35,294 bases of DNA from Casp-actino8 sp965659595 (GTDB lineage Bacteria > Actinomycetota > Acidimicrobiia > Acidimicrobiales > Ilumatobacteraceae). The DNA lies in NCBI GenBank assembly GCA_965659595.1, contig CBFHWN010000015.1:1-35294 (forward strand), in the 5' to 3' direction. A program made the translations under genes and the position numbers. Numbering within the stretch: position 1 is the stretch's first letter; every line of letters begins with the position of its first letter. Shown piece after piece: positions 7,141 to 15,409 of this stretch. The notes below the pieces were generated by a model. The model was not told the DNA's origin and ran no database searches. It worked only from the letters and a program-made list of their open reading frames with translations.

Positions 7141-8043
7141 TCAGCGCTTCGATGCTGCTTCGGCGAGTTCGTGCGGACCCGATTCGGGGTAGCCCTTCAT
7201 CGTACGAACTGCTGCACTCCACGCCGAGAGTTGATCGATCAGTCTGGCGAAGCCGTCGCCGAGAGCGTCGATGGCGCCGCGCATCTGCTCGTCGGTGTCG
7301 ATTTCGACTCGCTCGCGCAATTCTCGTCCAGCCGAAGTGAACGCGCCTTCCTTCACGAGACCCCGCGACTCGAGGCGTTCGATCGCGGCGGCATAGTCGT
7401 CGTCACTCCAGGATCGTGTCCGGCTGTACGACTTGAGGGGAAGACCCCAGAAGAGTTCAGTGAGGAGTCCGATCTCGGTGGCGTCGAGACCGGCTGAGAT
7501 CCAGGCCGCCGTGTGCGCGTCACCGCGGAACTCGCGGAGCATGTCGCCGTAGTGCCATGCGGCGCCGAGGTCGGTGTCGGGAATTGACTGGCTGAGCGTG
7601 CCCGCGAAGAGGGGTCGTCCCTCGGGACGGAGTACGGCGACTGCCCGCTCGAGTGCGGTGCGTGCGTCGGCGATTCCGCCCGGCTTGGCGCCGAGGATGC
7701 GTTCGAGTTGGGAGATAGCACCGCGTCGACGGGCATCGCAGATGCTGGATGCATCGGTGAGTGTCCAGCCGGTGGTGACGGCTGGGATCACGACGAGCGG
7801 GTTGAATACGGCGAAGGCGGCGGCCACGACTTCGCCGGGAACCTGGCCCATGAGAGAACCTCGGCTCGTGAAGTACGAGACCATCTCGGGCATCGTCACA
7901 CCGTTCATGAGACCCGGTGAGGGCTGGAATCCGAGGGCGACGTAGTTGTCGTGGCATTCGGGGGAGAAGTACACCTGCCCGACGAATGGTTCGAGGGCGG
8001 CGCCGAGGGCGCGGGCCTTGGTCGAGAGTTCGGTCGTGTCCAT
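7141..8043 (-). CDS. SalK/SCO6745 family protein
   Basis: A 300-residue soluble protein resembling the actinobacterial SCO6745/SalK family, whose biochemical role is not settled. Recognisable parts are an N-terminal PFVGQVYFSPECHDNYVALG segment, a conserved SYFTSRGSLMGQV and PGEVVAAAFAVFNP region (residues about 55-85), and a C-terminal winged-helix-like part (DDDYAAAIERLESRGLV near 235-250), where helix-turn-helix annotation usually comes from. ATG 8043 is chosen because a TANNNT box ends 6 nt upstream; the frame stays open a further 78 nt. It is the first gene of the likely operon with the amidohydrolase, redoxin and PAC2 genes. The family name is recognised by resemblance only. Confidence 0.7.
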   Translation of the reverse strand: MDTTELSTKARALGAALEPFVGQVYFSPECHDNYVALGFQPSPGLMNGVTMPEMVSYFTSRGSLMGQVPGEVVAAAFAVFNPLVVIPAVTTGWTLTDASSICDARRRGAISQLERILGAKPGGIADARTALERAVAVLRPEGRPLFAGTLSQSIPDTDLGAAWHYGDMLREFRGDAHTAAWISAGLDATEIGLLTELFWGLPLKSYSRTRSWSDDDYAAAIERLESRGLVKEGAFTSAGRELRERVEIDTDEQMRGAIDALGDGFARLIDQLSAWSAAVRTMKGYPESGPHELAEAASKR

Positions 8044-8049
8044 GGGCCA

Positions 8050-8055
8050 ACCGTA
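8050..8055 (-). promoter_or_regulatory. -10 box, leaderless promoter of the 8043-3708 operon
   Basis: On the minus strand TACGGT is followed by TGGCCC and then ATG at 8043, giving a 6-nt spacing and no ribosome site. This suggests a leaderless transcript for the first gene of the string. Confidence 0.5.
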
Positions 8056-8069
8056 GGTGACCCGACTCG

Positions 8070-8075
8070 TACACT
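8070..8075 (+). promoter_or_regulatory. -10 box for the GNAT gene at 8093
   Basis: TACACT lies 17 nt before the ATG at 8093. Transcription starting about 7 nt downstream would leave a short leader containing the Shine-Dalgarno GAGGG (8084-8088). It is divergent from the box at 8050-8055. Confidence 0.4.
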
Positions 8076-8092
8076 CGTGTCCTGAGGGACCG

Positions 8093-8524
8093 ATGACTGC
8101 CGAAGTGACCATCTGCGACACCGTGACCGATGAAGTGGTCGATGCGTTCGCACGTCTGATTCCACAGTTGTCGTCGTCGAATCCACCCCCCAGTCGATTG
8201 CAGCTGGAAATACTGGTGGCATCCGAGGCGTCGACACTTTTCGTTGCTCGGGTCGACGGTCATATCGTCGGCTCGCTCACCTTGGCCACGTTCCGGATCC
8301 CCACTGGTGTGCGGGCCTGGATCGAAGACGTGGTGGTCGACGAGTCGGCACGTGGGCACGGTGTGGGTGAGGCTCTGAATCGAGCCGCGTTGGATCTCGC
8401 TCGGGCCGAGGGCGCGATCACGGTGGAGTTGACGTCACGTCCGAGTCGTGAGGCAGCGAACCGGTTGTATCTGCGTCTCGGGTTCGTCTCTCGCGACACC
8501 AACGTCTATCGCTTCACTCTCTGA
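8093..8524 (+). CDS. GNAT family N-acetyltransferase
   Basis: A 143-residue single-domain acetyltransferase using acetyl-CoA; the acceptor is unknown. The core motif A is clear: WIEDVVVDESARGHGVGEAL (residues about 75-94), where RGHGVG is the pyrophosphate-binding loop. It is followed by the motif B-like region RPSREAANRLYLRLGF (about 118-133), with the typical N-x-x-A/Y-x-x-x-GF end. ATG 8093 is preferred over an upstream in-frame ATG at 8057 because GAGGG sits 4-5 nt before it and the family usually starts here. It is divergent from the SCO6745 gene and convergent with the PLP enzyme, whose stop is only 9 nt away. Confidence 0.88.
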   Translation: MTAEVTICDTVTDEVVDAFARLIPQLSSSNPPPSRLQLEILVASEASTLFVARVDGHIVGSLTLATFRIPTGVRAWIEDVVVDESARGHGVGEALNRAALDLARAEGAITVELTSRPSREAANRLYLRLGFVSRDTNVYRFTL

Positions 8525-8533
8525 CTCAGAACC

Positions 8534-9796
8534 TCATTCGAGGGTGGCGTAGTTGGTCGATCGATCGGCGGCGCGGCTACCGCGCACTTCATCGGCACAG
8601 GCGTATAGATCGACGATGTACTGCTCGAGGTGATCGACGTTCGAGTTCGACACCGTGGCGTGAAGAGTGTCGGGTGGCGACTGGCGATCGTGGAACCAAC
8701 CCCGGGCGAGTAGCGCGTCACCAAGTGCGAAAGCATCGATTGGTGTCGTCGACATCGCGTCGCTGGCGATGGTCAGCAGATGGAAACGTGGTTCGCCGAG
8801 GACCTTGAGTCCGTCGATCGATCGCACAGCGGAACGAATCGCATCGGCGGTCTCGAGGGTTCGGCGGGTCAATTCCATGTATCCCTCGGTGCCGAGAGTC
8901 GACATGACCGCCCACGCCGTCGCCATCGGAAGGCCTGAACGCGTGCCCTGCAAGTTGGGTGATGCATAGAAACCACCGAGCCAGTCGGAGAAAACGAACG
9001 TCTGGTGGGCGCGCAGTTTACGATTGCGGTACACGATCACCGACGCCCCTTTTGGCGCGTATCCCAACTTGTGCACGTCGGCCGAGATCGAGTGCACTCC
9101 CTCCACTCGGAAGTCCCACGGCTCGACGTCGCGTCCGAGCATTTCGGCGAAGGGAAGCACGAAACCACCCATGCAGGCGTCGACGTGACAATTGGCGTCG
9201 ACGGTTGCCGCCAACTCGGCGATCTCCGGAATCGGATCGACGACTCCCTGCGGATACTGCGGCGCCGATCCAACGACGAGGACCGTGTTCTCGTTCACGT
9301 GCTGGGCCATGGCCTCGACGTCGGCGGTGTAGTCGGATCGACACGGCACCTTGTGCACCGTCATCCCGTACATGTGGGCTGACTTGTGGAACGCCGCATG
9401 GGTGGTGTCGGAGATCACCATCTCGGGTTCGGTCACGCTGCGCTCGGCGCGAGCGCGCTCACGGGCGGCGAGGACTGCGACCTGGATCGACTCGGTGCCA
9501 CCCGAGGTCATGAATCCGGCGGCAGTGTCGGGACCGTGCATCAGGGACGCCGTCCACGACACCACATCTGATTGAAGTCGTGCGAGCGATGGAAATGCCT
9601 TGGTGTTGAGGGCGTTCTCGTGCAGATACATCGCCGCCGCCCGCTCGGCCACTTCGTGCACGGCCGGACCACCGTCGTACACCATTCCGAAGGCACGCCC
9701 TTCGGACCATTTCACGTCGTCGGCTCGCAACTCAGCGAGGTCGGCGATCACGTCGTTGGCCGAACGAGGCGACGGTGGGAGAGGTGTCGGAGCCAT
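8534..9796 (-). CDS. PLP-dependent lyase/decarboxylase, sphingosine-1-phosphate-lyase-like
   Basis: A 420-residue fold-type I PLP enzyme. The PLP-lysine motif is ISADVHKLGYAPKGASVIVYR-like, with Lys243 in HKLGYAPKG. This version is characteristic of the sphingosine-1-phosphate lyase branch of group II decarboxylases rather than of glutamate decarboxylases. Other family marks are the N-terminal NTKAFPSLARLQSDVVSW, TSGGTESI (residues about 106-113, cofactor phosphate binding) and HVDACMGGFVLPF (about 207-219, the Asp that pairs with the pyridine nitrogen). There is no membrane anchor, unlike the eukaryotic enzyme. The substrate is not determinable: phosphorylated sphingoid bases, phosphoethanolamine-type compounds or an amino acid are possible. 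ATG 9796 gives full family length. The Ddn-like gene ends 24 nt upstream on the same strand. Confidence 0.85.
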   Translation of the reverse strand: MAPTPLPPSPRSANDVIADLAELRADDVKWSEGRAFGMVYDGGPAVHEVAERAAAMYLHENALNTKAFPSLARLQSDVVSWTASLMHGPDTAAGFMTSGGTESIQVAVLAARERARAERSVTEPEMVISDTTHAAFHKSAHMYGMTVHKVPCRSDYTADVEAMAQHVNENTVLVVGSAPQYPQGVVDPIPEIAELAATVDANCHVDACMGGFVLPFAEMLGRDVEPWDFRVEGVHSISADVHKLGYAPKGASVIVYRNRKLRAHQTFVFSDWLGGFYASPNLQGTRSGLPMATAWAVMSTLGTEGYMELTRRTLETADAIRSAVRSIDGLKVLGEPRFHLLTIASDAMSTTPIDAFALGDALLARGWFHDRQSPPDTLHATVSNSNVDHLEQYIVDLYACADEVRGSRAADRSTNYATLE

Positions 9797-9820
9797 GCCC
9801 TATGTTCGCACGCTGTCGAG

Positions 9821-10267
9821 TCAGCGAGGTTCGGCCACCAGGATCGGAATTCGCCGGGCCGTCTTGGCTTGGTATTCGCGATAGGTGGGGAACACGGCCA
9901 CACTGCGCGCCCACCACGAGTCGTATTCGTCGCCATCGACTTCACGTGCCCGAACGGCGAACGGAGTGGGTCCGTCTTGTACGAGTACCTCGTCGGGATG
10001 GAGGGTCAGATTCCGATACCAGTCGGGGTTCGACTCATGTCCACCTTTCGACGCCACCAGGGCGTAGGCGCCATCGTGCTCGACTCGCATGAGCGCGATC
10101 TTGCGGACCGCACCGGTCTTCGCGCCGCGCATCGTGACGATGATCACGGGGATTCCACTGTCGCGGAGCGTGTTGCCGTCCTGGCCGCCGGTCCGCTCGT
10201 AGAGATCGATCTGGTCCCGCACCCATTCCATGGTGCTGGGTACGTACTCGCCGTCGAGGGTCGTCAT
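9821..10267 (-). CDS. Ddn-like deazaflavin-dependent nitroreductase family protein
   Basis: A 148-residue protein of the split-barrel flavin/deazaflavin (F420)-dependent oxidoreductase family typified by mycobacterial Ddn. Recognisable segments are IPVIIVTMRGAKTGAVRKIAL (residues about 39-59, cofactor phosphate contacts), GAYALVASKGGHESNPDWY (about 67-85) and a C-terminal FPTYREYQAKTARRIPILV. The order and spacing match TIGR00026-type members. It presumably uses reduced F420 for reduction of quinones or nitro-aromatics; the real substrate is unknown. ATG 10267 is chosen because TACTCT lies exactly 6 nt upstream (leaderless) and the product then has family length, though the frame is open further upstream. 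It is divergent from the monooxygenase gene and likely co-transcribed with the PLP enzyme 24 nt downstream. Confidence 0.88.
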   Translation of the reverse strand: MTTLDGEYVPSTMEWVRDQIDLYERTGGQDGNTLRDSGIPVIIVTMRGAKTGAVRKIALMRVEHDGAYALVASKGGHESNPDWYRNLTLHPDEVLVQDGPTPFAVRAREVDGDEYDSWWARSVAVFPTYREYQAKTARRIPILVAEPR

Positions 10268-10273
10268 GAGACG

Positions 10274-10279
10274 AGAGTA
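10274..10279 (-). promoter_or_regulatory. -10 box for leaderless Ddn-like gene
   Basis: On the minus strand TACTCT is followed by CGTCTC and then ATG at 10267, a 6-nt spacing with no Shine-Dalgarno. Confidence 0.55.
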
Positions 10280-10391
10280 GACCGCCGACGTGGGGGAGCC
10301 GCCCGACGGGATCGTCGCCCGCGCCGAGCGAGGGAAGTTGGCGGTACCTTCCTCCTGTTGCGAGGATATGTGCCGAACTGAAGGGGGCCGA

Positions 10392-12155
10392 GTGGGAATC
10401 AGCATCGAAGAGGCACGCGAGCGGTACCGCATCGAGCGGGAGAAGCGCCTGCGCCCCGATGGCATCCGCCAGTACAAGGAACTGAAGGGTCTCTACGAGG
10501 AGTTCGATCGCGATCCCTACGTCGAGCCCGGCTTCAAGCGTGACGCCGTGGTGGAGGACACCGAAGTGGTGATCGTCGGTGGTGGCTTCGGCGGCATGCT
10601 CGCCGCTGCCGAGCTCACCAAGAAGGGCATCACCGACTATCGCCTCATCGAGAAAGCCGGCGACTTCGGTGGCACGTGGTACTGGAACCGATATCCCAAC
10701 GCCGCGTGCGACGTCGAGTCGTACGTGTATCTCCCGTTGTTGGAAGAGACCGGCTACATGCCGACCGAGAAGTACGCCAAGGCGCCCGAGATCTTCGCCT
10801 ATTGCCAGCTGTTCGGTCGCCATTTCGACATGTATCCGCACGCCCTCTTCCAGACCGAAGTTGAAGCAATGGAGTGGGATCAGTCTCGGCAACGTTGGGT
10901 CATCCAGACGTCTCGTCACGACCGCTTGTCGGCGCGCTACGTGATCATCGCCGGTGGTGTTCTGCACAAGGCGAAGTTGCCGGGCATTCCCGGCATCGAG
11001 AACTACAAGGGTCGTGCCTTCCACACGAGCCGTTGGGACTATTCGTTCACGGGTGGAAGTTCGCAGGGCAACATGGACAAGCTCGCCGACATGAGAGTCG
11101 GCATCATCGGAACTGGTGCCACTGCGGTTCAGGTTGTTCCGAAACTTGCCGAATCAGCCAAAGAGCTCTACGTCTTTCAGCGCACGGCGGCGTGCGTCGG
11201 CGCACGTAACAACAAGCCCACCGATCCAGAATGGTTCAAGTCGTTGAAGCCGGGTTGGCAGGCCGAGCGACTTCGCAACTTCACCATGGCCATCACCGGT
11301 GGCCAGCCCGACGTCGACATGGTCGACGACGAATGGACGAAGATGCTGTGGCACGACACCAAAAAGATGCCCGAGAACGACGACGAGGCCGCCGAACTCG
11401 AGCGCATCGACTTCGAGAACATGGAGCGCATCCGTCAGCGCATCGAAGACACCATCGACGACCCGAAGACGGCCGAATTGCTGAAGCCGTGGTACGGCCA
11501 GAACTGCAAGCGCCCGTGCTTCCATGACGAGTATCTGCCGGCGTTCAACCGCTCGAACGTGCACCTCGTCGACAGCGACGGTCGTGGTGTCGACGAGATC
11601 ACCGAGAATGGCCCGGTCGTCGATGGCGTGGAATATCCGGTCGATCTTCTCGTGTTCGCGTCCGGGTTCGAAGTCACCACCGAGTACACGCATCGTCTGG
11701 GTTTCGATCCGAAGGGTCGCGACGGTGTGTCGTTGAGCAAGGCCTGGGCCGAAGGTCCGGCCACTCTGCACGGCATCTTGTCGCGTGGATTCCCGAACAT
11801 GTTCATGATCAGCACGGTGCAAGGCGCGCAGGCCACGAACTTCGTGCACTCCATCAGTGAGATCGTGAAGCACGTGACCCATGTGGTGGAGAGATGCCAT
11901 CGCGAAAACGTCGTCGAGATCGAGCCCGCAGTCGACGCGCAGGAACAGTGGTTCGAAACGTTGTTCGGGTTGCTGTGGGGAGTTGCTCGCTACAACTCGA
12001 CGTGCACGCCGGGTTACCTCAACAGTGAGGGCGGTGGCGACATGAAGTCAGCACGCGCCATCGCTTGGATGACGAGTGTGCTCGGTTTCGCCGACCACGT
12101 TGAAGCTTGGCGATCCGAAGGGAACATGGTCGGTCTCGAGACCGTCCGTTCGTGA
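10392..12155 (+). CDS. Flavin-containing (Baeyer-Villiger type) monooxygenase
   Basis: A 587-residue FAD/NADPH monooxygenase related to cyclohexanone-type Baeyer-Villiger enzymes, probably inserting oxygen into a ketone; the substrate is unknown. The first Rossmann motif is VIVGGGFGGM (Gly63-Gly68, FAD), followed by the diagnostic FGGTWYWNRYPNAACDVES. A fingerprint-like YKGRAFHTSRWD lies near residue 211-222; the leading Phe of the type I fingerprint FxGxxxHxxxW is Tyr here. The second Rossmann motif is VGIIGTGATAVQ near 237-248 (NADPH). GTG 10392 is preferred: it has AAGGGGG 5 nt upstream and gives the usual N-terminal extension. An in-frame ATG at 10368 is an alternative. A TACCTT box at 10345-10350 may be its -10. 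The stop overlaps the next gene's GTG (GTGA). Confidence 0.9.
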   Translation: MGISIEEARERYRIEREKRLRPDGIRQYKELKGLYEEFDRDPYVEPGFKRDAVVEDTEVVIVGGGFGGMLAAAELTKKGITDYRLIEKAGDFGGTWYWNRYPNAACDVESYVYLPLLEETGYMPTEKYAKAPEIFAYCQLFGRHFDMYPHALFQTEVEAMEWDQSRQRWVIQTSRHDRLSARYVIIAGGVLHKAKLPGIPGIENYKGRAFHTSRWDYSFTGGSSQGNMDKLADMRVGIIGTGATAVQVVPKLAESAKELYVFQRTAACVGARNNKPTDPEWFKSLKPGWQAERLRNFTMAITGGQPDVDMVDDEWTKMLWHDTKKMPENDDEAAELERIDFENMERIRQRIEDTIDDPKTAELLKPWYGQNCKRPCFHDEYLPAFNRSNVHLVDSDGRGVDEITENGPVVDGVEYPVDLLVFASGFEVTTEYTHRLGFDPKGRDGVSLSKAWAEGPATLHGILSRGFPNMFMISTVQGAQATNFVHSISEIVKHVTHVVERCHRENVVEIEPAVDAQEQWFETLFGLLWGVARYNSTCTPGYLNSEGGGDMKSARAIAWMTSVLGFADHVEAWRSEGNMVGLETVRS

Positions 12156-12685
12156 CCGAGTCGTTTCGAACCGACCGATTGACTCTACGACGTTGGCGCG
12201 AAGCCGACGTCGCTCCCTTTGCCAGGATCAACGCCGATGTCGAGGTGATGCGCTACTTCCCGTCGACTCTCTCTTTCAACGAGTCGGCATCCATGATCGA
12301 ACGCATCGAATCACATTTCGAAGCGCACGGGTTCGGACTGTGGGCGGTCGAGATCGAAGGACGTTTGGCCGGGTTCACTGGTCTCAATACCACCACTTTC
12401 GACACACCGATGGGTCCTCATGTCGAGATCGGGTGGCGCTTGGCGACGTGGGCATGGGGGAGAGGTGTCGCGTCCGAAGCCGCAAAGGAAGCGTTGCGGG
12501 TCGGCCTTGAACTCGGTTTCACAACGATCTACTCGTTCACCACCGAGACGAATGTGCGCAGTGAGAACGTGATGAAGCGGATCGGAATGTCACGGCGTCC
12601 CGAGTTCGACTTCGATCATCCGCGAACCCCGGATTGGTGGGGAAAGAGACACATCGTCTACTCGATCGGTCAGGTGCCGCAGTAG
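12152..12685 (+). CDS. RimJ/RimL-type GNAT acetyltransferase
   Basis: A 177-residue acetyltransferase of the RimJ/RimL-like GNAT branch. The typical opening is FRTDRLTLRRWREADVAPF. The acetyl-CoA region reads EIGWRLATWAWGRGVASEAA (residues about 91-110), with the RGVASEA phosphate loop, then TTETNVRSENVMKRIGM (about 131-147) as motif B. These enzymes acetylate N-termini of proteins, small molecules or drugs; the acceptor is unknown. GTG 12152 is used because it forms a GTGA overlap with the monooxygenase stop and has the family's N-terminus right after it. The 3' end overlaps the convergent SelO gene by 16 bp. Confidence 0.85.
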   Translation: MTESFRTDRLTLRRWREADVAPFARINADVEVMRYFPSTLSFNESASMIERIESHFEAHGFGLWAVEIEGRLAGFTGLNTTTFDTPMGPHVEIGWRLATWAWGRGVASEAAKEALRVGLELGFTTIYSFTTETNVRSENVMKRIGMSRRPEFDFDHPRTPDWWGKRHIVYSIGQVPQ

Positions 12686-14130
12686 GTGACGTACGGAGCG
12701 CCATCAGCTGGTGCAGGTTCGGCGAAGCGCTCGAAACCAGGATGTTGGGTGTAGGGATCGGCGAAAACGTCGAGCAAGGTGCGCAGCGCCGACAAGTCGC
12801 CTTCTGAGCCGGCGGCCAAGGCCTCTTCCACCAGATGATTTCGCGGTACGTACACGGGGTTCACAGCGTCCATCGCAGTCGCCACGGCGACGAGATCGTC
12901 GGAGTCGGCCGTTACCCGTTCGATCCAACGATCGACCCACGTCGACAGCTGCTCGACACCCGATCGGTCACCACGGGCTGCATCGGCCAGTCGACGGAAG
13001 AACGACGTGAAGTCGACACGGTTCTCTTCCATCGACTTCAACAGGTCGACGAACAACGTGTCGTCGTCGGGTCGCTCGCTCGTGAGACCCAACTTCGTGC
13101 GCAGTCCGGCTTTCCAGTACGAGTCGTAGCGATCGGGGAACGTTTTCAGAACGTCCACGAGCAGTGGAACCGACTTCTCGGGATCGGCATCGACGAGCGG
13201 CGCGATCGTCTCGGCGAAACGCGCCATGTTCCATTGGCCGATCATGGGCTGGTTGCCGTAGGCGTAGCGACCGCTGTGGTCGATCGAACTGAACACCGTC
13301 GCCGAATCGAAGCGGTCCATGAAGGCACATGGCCCGTAGTCGATGGTCTCACCTGAGATGGTCACGTTGTCGGTGTTCATCACACCGTGGATGAATCCGA
13401 TGTTCATCCAGCGAGCGATGAGCGAGGCCTGGGCGTCGAGAACACTCTCGTAGAAGGTGAGATACGGATTGCTCGCTTCGCGAGCCGATGGATAGTGGCG
13501 GTCGATCGCGTAGTCGGCCAGCCGACGCAGGAGATCGATGTCGTGGGTGGAAGCCGCGTACTGGAACGTTCCGACTCGTAGGTGACTCGCCGCCACGCGC
13601 ACCAGCACGGCCCCGGGTTGCCACGAGTCGCGCACGATGCGTTCACCGGTAGAGATCACGGCAAGGGAACGCGTGGTAGGTACGCCGAGTGCATGCATGG
13701 CTTCACTGATGATCAGCTCGCGCAACATCGGACCCACGGCCGCCTTGCCGTCGCCACCGCGAGCGAACGGTGTACGACCCGAACCTTTCAGATGAATATC
13801 GCGACGACGACCGTGAACGTCGGTCACTTCGCCGAGCAGAAGAGCGCGTCCGTCGCCGAGTCGTGGGGAATAGCCACCGAACTGATGACCGGAGTAGGCC
13901 TGGGCGACGGGTTCGGCACCCACCGGTACGGCATTACCGACGAGACAGGCCACGCCGTCGGCGGAACGCAAGCGGTCGGCATCGAGACCGAGTTCGGCGG
14001 CGAGTTCGTCGTTCAGGGCGAGCAACCTCGGCTCGGGAACCATCTCGGCCGACCATGACTCGTACAGGCCGCCCAGTTCGCGTGCGAACGTGTTGTCGAA
14101 CGAAAAGAGTGGTTCGACGTTCGTGCTCAC
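12670..14130 (-). CDS. selO: SelO/YdiU family protein AMPylator (pseudokinase)
   Basis: A 486-residue SelO-family protein, which transfers AMP from ATP to Ser/Thr/Tyr of target proteins and, in E. coli, links to redox stress. Characteristic segments are AQAYSGHQFGGYSPRLGDGRA (residues about 79-99), DIHLKGSGRTPFARGGDGKA (about 112-131), NIGFIHGVMNTDNVTISG and the metal motif DYGPCAFMD (about 250-272). The protein ends CGT, so the penultimate-region residue that is selenocysteine in animal SelO is Cys here, as in most bacteria. That Cys and the one in DYGPC may form the regulatory disulfide described for E. coli SelO. GTG 14130 overlaps the stop of the MFS gene (GTGA), so the pair is translationally coupled. 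Confidence 0.93.
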   Translation of the reverse strand: MSTNVEPLFSFDNTFARELGGLYESWSAEMVPEPRLLALNDELAAELGLDADRLRSADGVACLVGNAVPVGAEPVAQAYSGHQFGGYSPRLGDGRALLLGEVTDVHGRRRDIHLKGSGRTPFARGGDGKAAVGPMLRELIISEAMHALGVPTTRSLAVISTGERIVRDSWQPGAVLVRVAASHLRVGTFQYAASTHDIDLLRRLADYAIDRHYPSAREASNPYLTFYESVLDAQASLIARWMNIGFIHGVMNTDNVTISGETIDYGPCAFMDRFDSATVFSSIDHSGRYAYGNQPMIGQWNMARFAETIAPLVDADPEKSVPLLVDVLKTFPDRYDSYWKAGLRTKLGLTSERPDDDTLFVDLLKSMEENRVDFTSFFRRLADAARGDRSGVEQLSTWVDRWIERVTADSDDLVAVATAMDAVNPVYVPRNHLVEEALAAGSEGDLSALRTLLDVFADPYTQHPGFERFAEPAPADGAPYVTYCGT

Positions 14131-15392
14131 ACGGCCGAGGTTACGCGTGCTCGTCGGGCGTACACCGCAGCGAGCAATATGCCAGCCGCCACCGTGGCTC
14201 CGGCCGACAGCAGGTGATAGCCGATCGCCTTGCGAATGAATCCGGAGGCGAAGCCGGCCAATCCACCGCAGAAGCTCATCATGAGGTCGGCTACACCTTG
14301 CGTGGCGACCCGCTTGGAAGGTTCGGTGGCGTCGACGAGCAGGCTCGATCCACCGATCAGGCCGAAGTTCCATCCGAGTCCGAGCAACCAGAGTGACGGA
14401 AAGAGCAACTGCTCCACGTCACCCGACAAGGCCGACAGCAAGGTGGCGGCTACCAGGATGATCGCAGCCATGTTGATGGTGGCGAGACGGCCGTTCTTGT
14501 CGGCGTACTTACCGACCCACGGGCTGAACGCGTACATGCCGGCGATGTGGAGCGACACCACGTAAGGGCTCACTCCTTCGTGGCCGTGCAACTTGAGATG
14601 CACGGGTGTCATGGCCATGACCGCCACCATCGTGGCCTGCGAGACGATCATCGTGAGGATGGCCAGACGAGCCATCGGAGTCGCCCATGCATCCTTCAAC
14701 GTCGCCATGATCCGCAGGTCGGGTTTGGAGGCCGCCATGGTGGTGTCGCGCATTTGCGCGGCCACATGTAGCGGATCGGGGCGGAGCCGAAGGATGGTGT
14801 TGATGAAAGCGAGGAACAAGAACACGCCGCTCAGAAGGAACGGTCCGGTGTACTTCTGCAGTCCGAGCCATTCCTGGCCGACGTGCTGAGTGGGTCCGAC
14901 GAGAAGGGGTCCGAACACGGCCCCGAACGTCGAACTGAACACGACTCGACTCATGGCCTGTCCTCGTTCGTGTTCTTCGGCGAGGTCGGTGGCGGTGTAG
15001 CGAGCGAGGAGATTGGCCGCCTGCCCGTTACCGAAGAAGAAGAGACCCACGAGGAACAGAGCGAGCGATCCGATCTGGGCACCCCAGGCGGCGAGCCAGC
15101 AACCGAGAGCGCCGATCATGTAACCGGTCTGCAGTCCGGGTCGGCGTCCGGCGTTCTGCATGTAGCGCGACAGCAACTGGGCCATCACGGCGGTTCCCAT
15201 GGTCACGGTCGCCGTGGCGACACCGGCCCACGGTGTTTCCTGATCGAGGATGTCCTGGATCACGAATCCACCGACGGTGACCGCCGAACCGAGCGCAGCC
15301 GAACCGACGATCTGACCCATGGTGAGCACCCGCAACGTGCGCTTCTGAATGGCGGCGATGTCGAGAGTCGACGGGTCGACGGTGTCGGTCAC
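14127..15392 (-). CDS. MFS transporter
   Basis: A 421-residue major facilitator superfamily carrier with about 12 hydrophobic segments, beginning with VLTMGQIVGSAALGSAVTVGG near residue 23. The loop after helix 2 is degenerate (SRYMQNAGRRPGLQTGY, residues about 75-91), and a second, similar YADKNGRLATINMA lies between helices 8 and 9. Highly similar actinobacterial proteins are listed only as MFS; the substrate is unknown. GTG 15392 follows a weak TAGAAC box with a 6-nt spacing. The stop overlaps the SelO start, suggesting a two-gene operon, though whether the carrier has any redox or nucleotide link to SelO is not shown. Confidence 0.85.
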   Translation of the reverse strand: MTDTVDPSTLDIAAIQKRTLRVLTMGQIVGSAALGSAVTVGGFVIQDILDQETPWAGVATATVTMGTAVMAQLLSRYMQNAGRRPGLQTGYMIGALGCWLAAWGAQIGSLALFLVGLFFFGNGQAANLLARYTATDLAEEHERGQAMSRVVFSSTFGAVFGPLLVGPTQHVGQEWLGLQKYTGPFLLSGVFLFLAFINTILRLRPDPLHVAAQMRDTTMAASKPDLRIMATLKDAWATPMARLAILTMIVSQATMVAVMAMTPVHLKLHGHEGVSPYVVSLHIAGMYAFSPWVGKYADKNGRLATINMAAIILVAATLLSALSGDVEQLLFPSLWLLGLGWNFGLIGGSSLLVDATEPSKRVATQGVADLMMSFCGGLAGFASGFIRKAIGYHLLSAGATVAAGILLAAVYARRARVTSAV

Positions 15393-15409
15393 CCGAACGT
15401 TCTAGCCGA

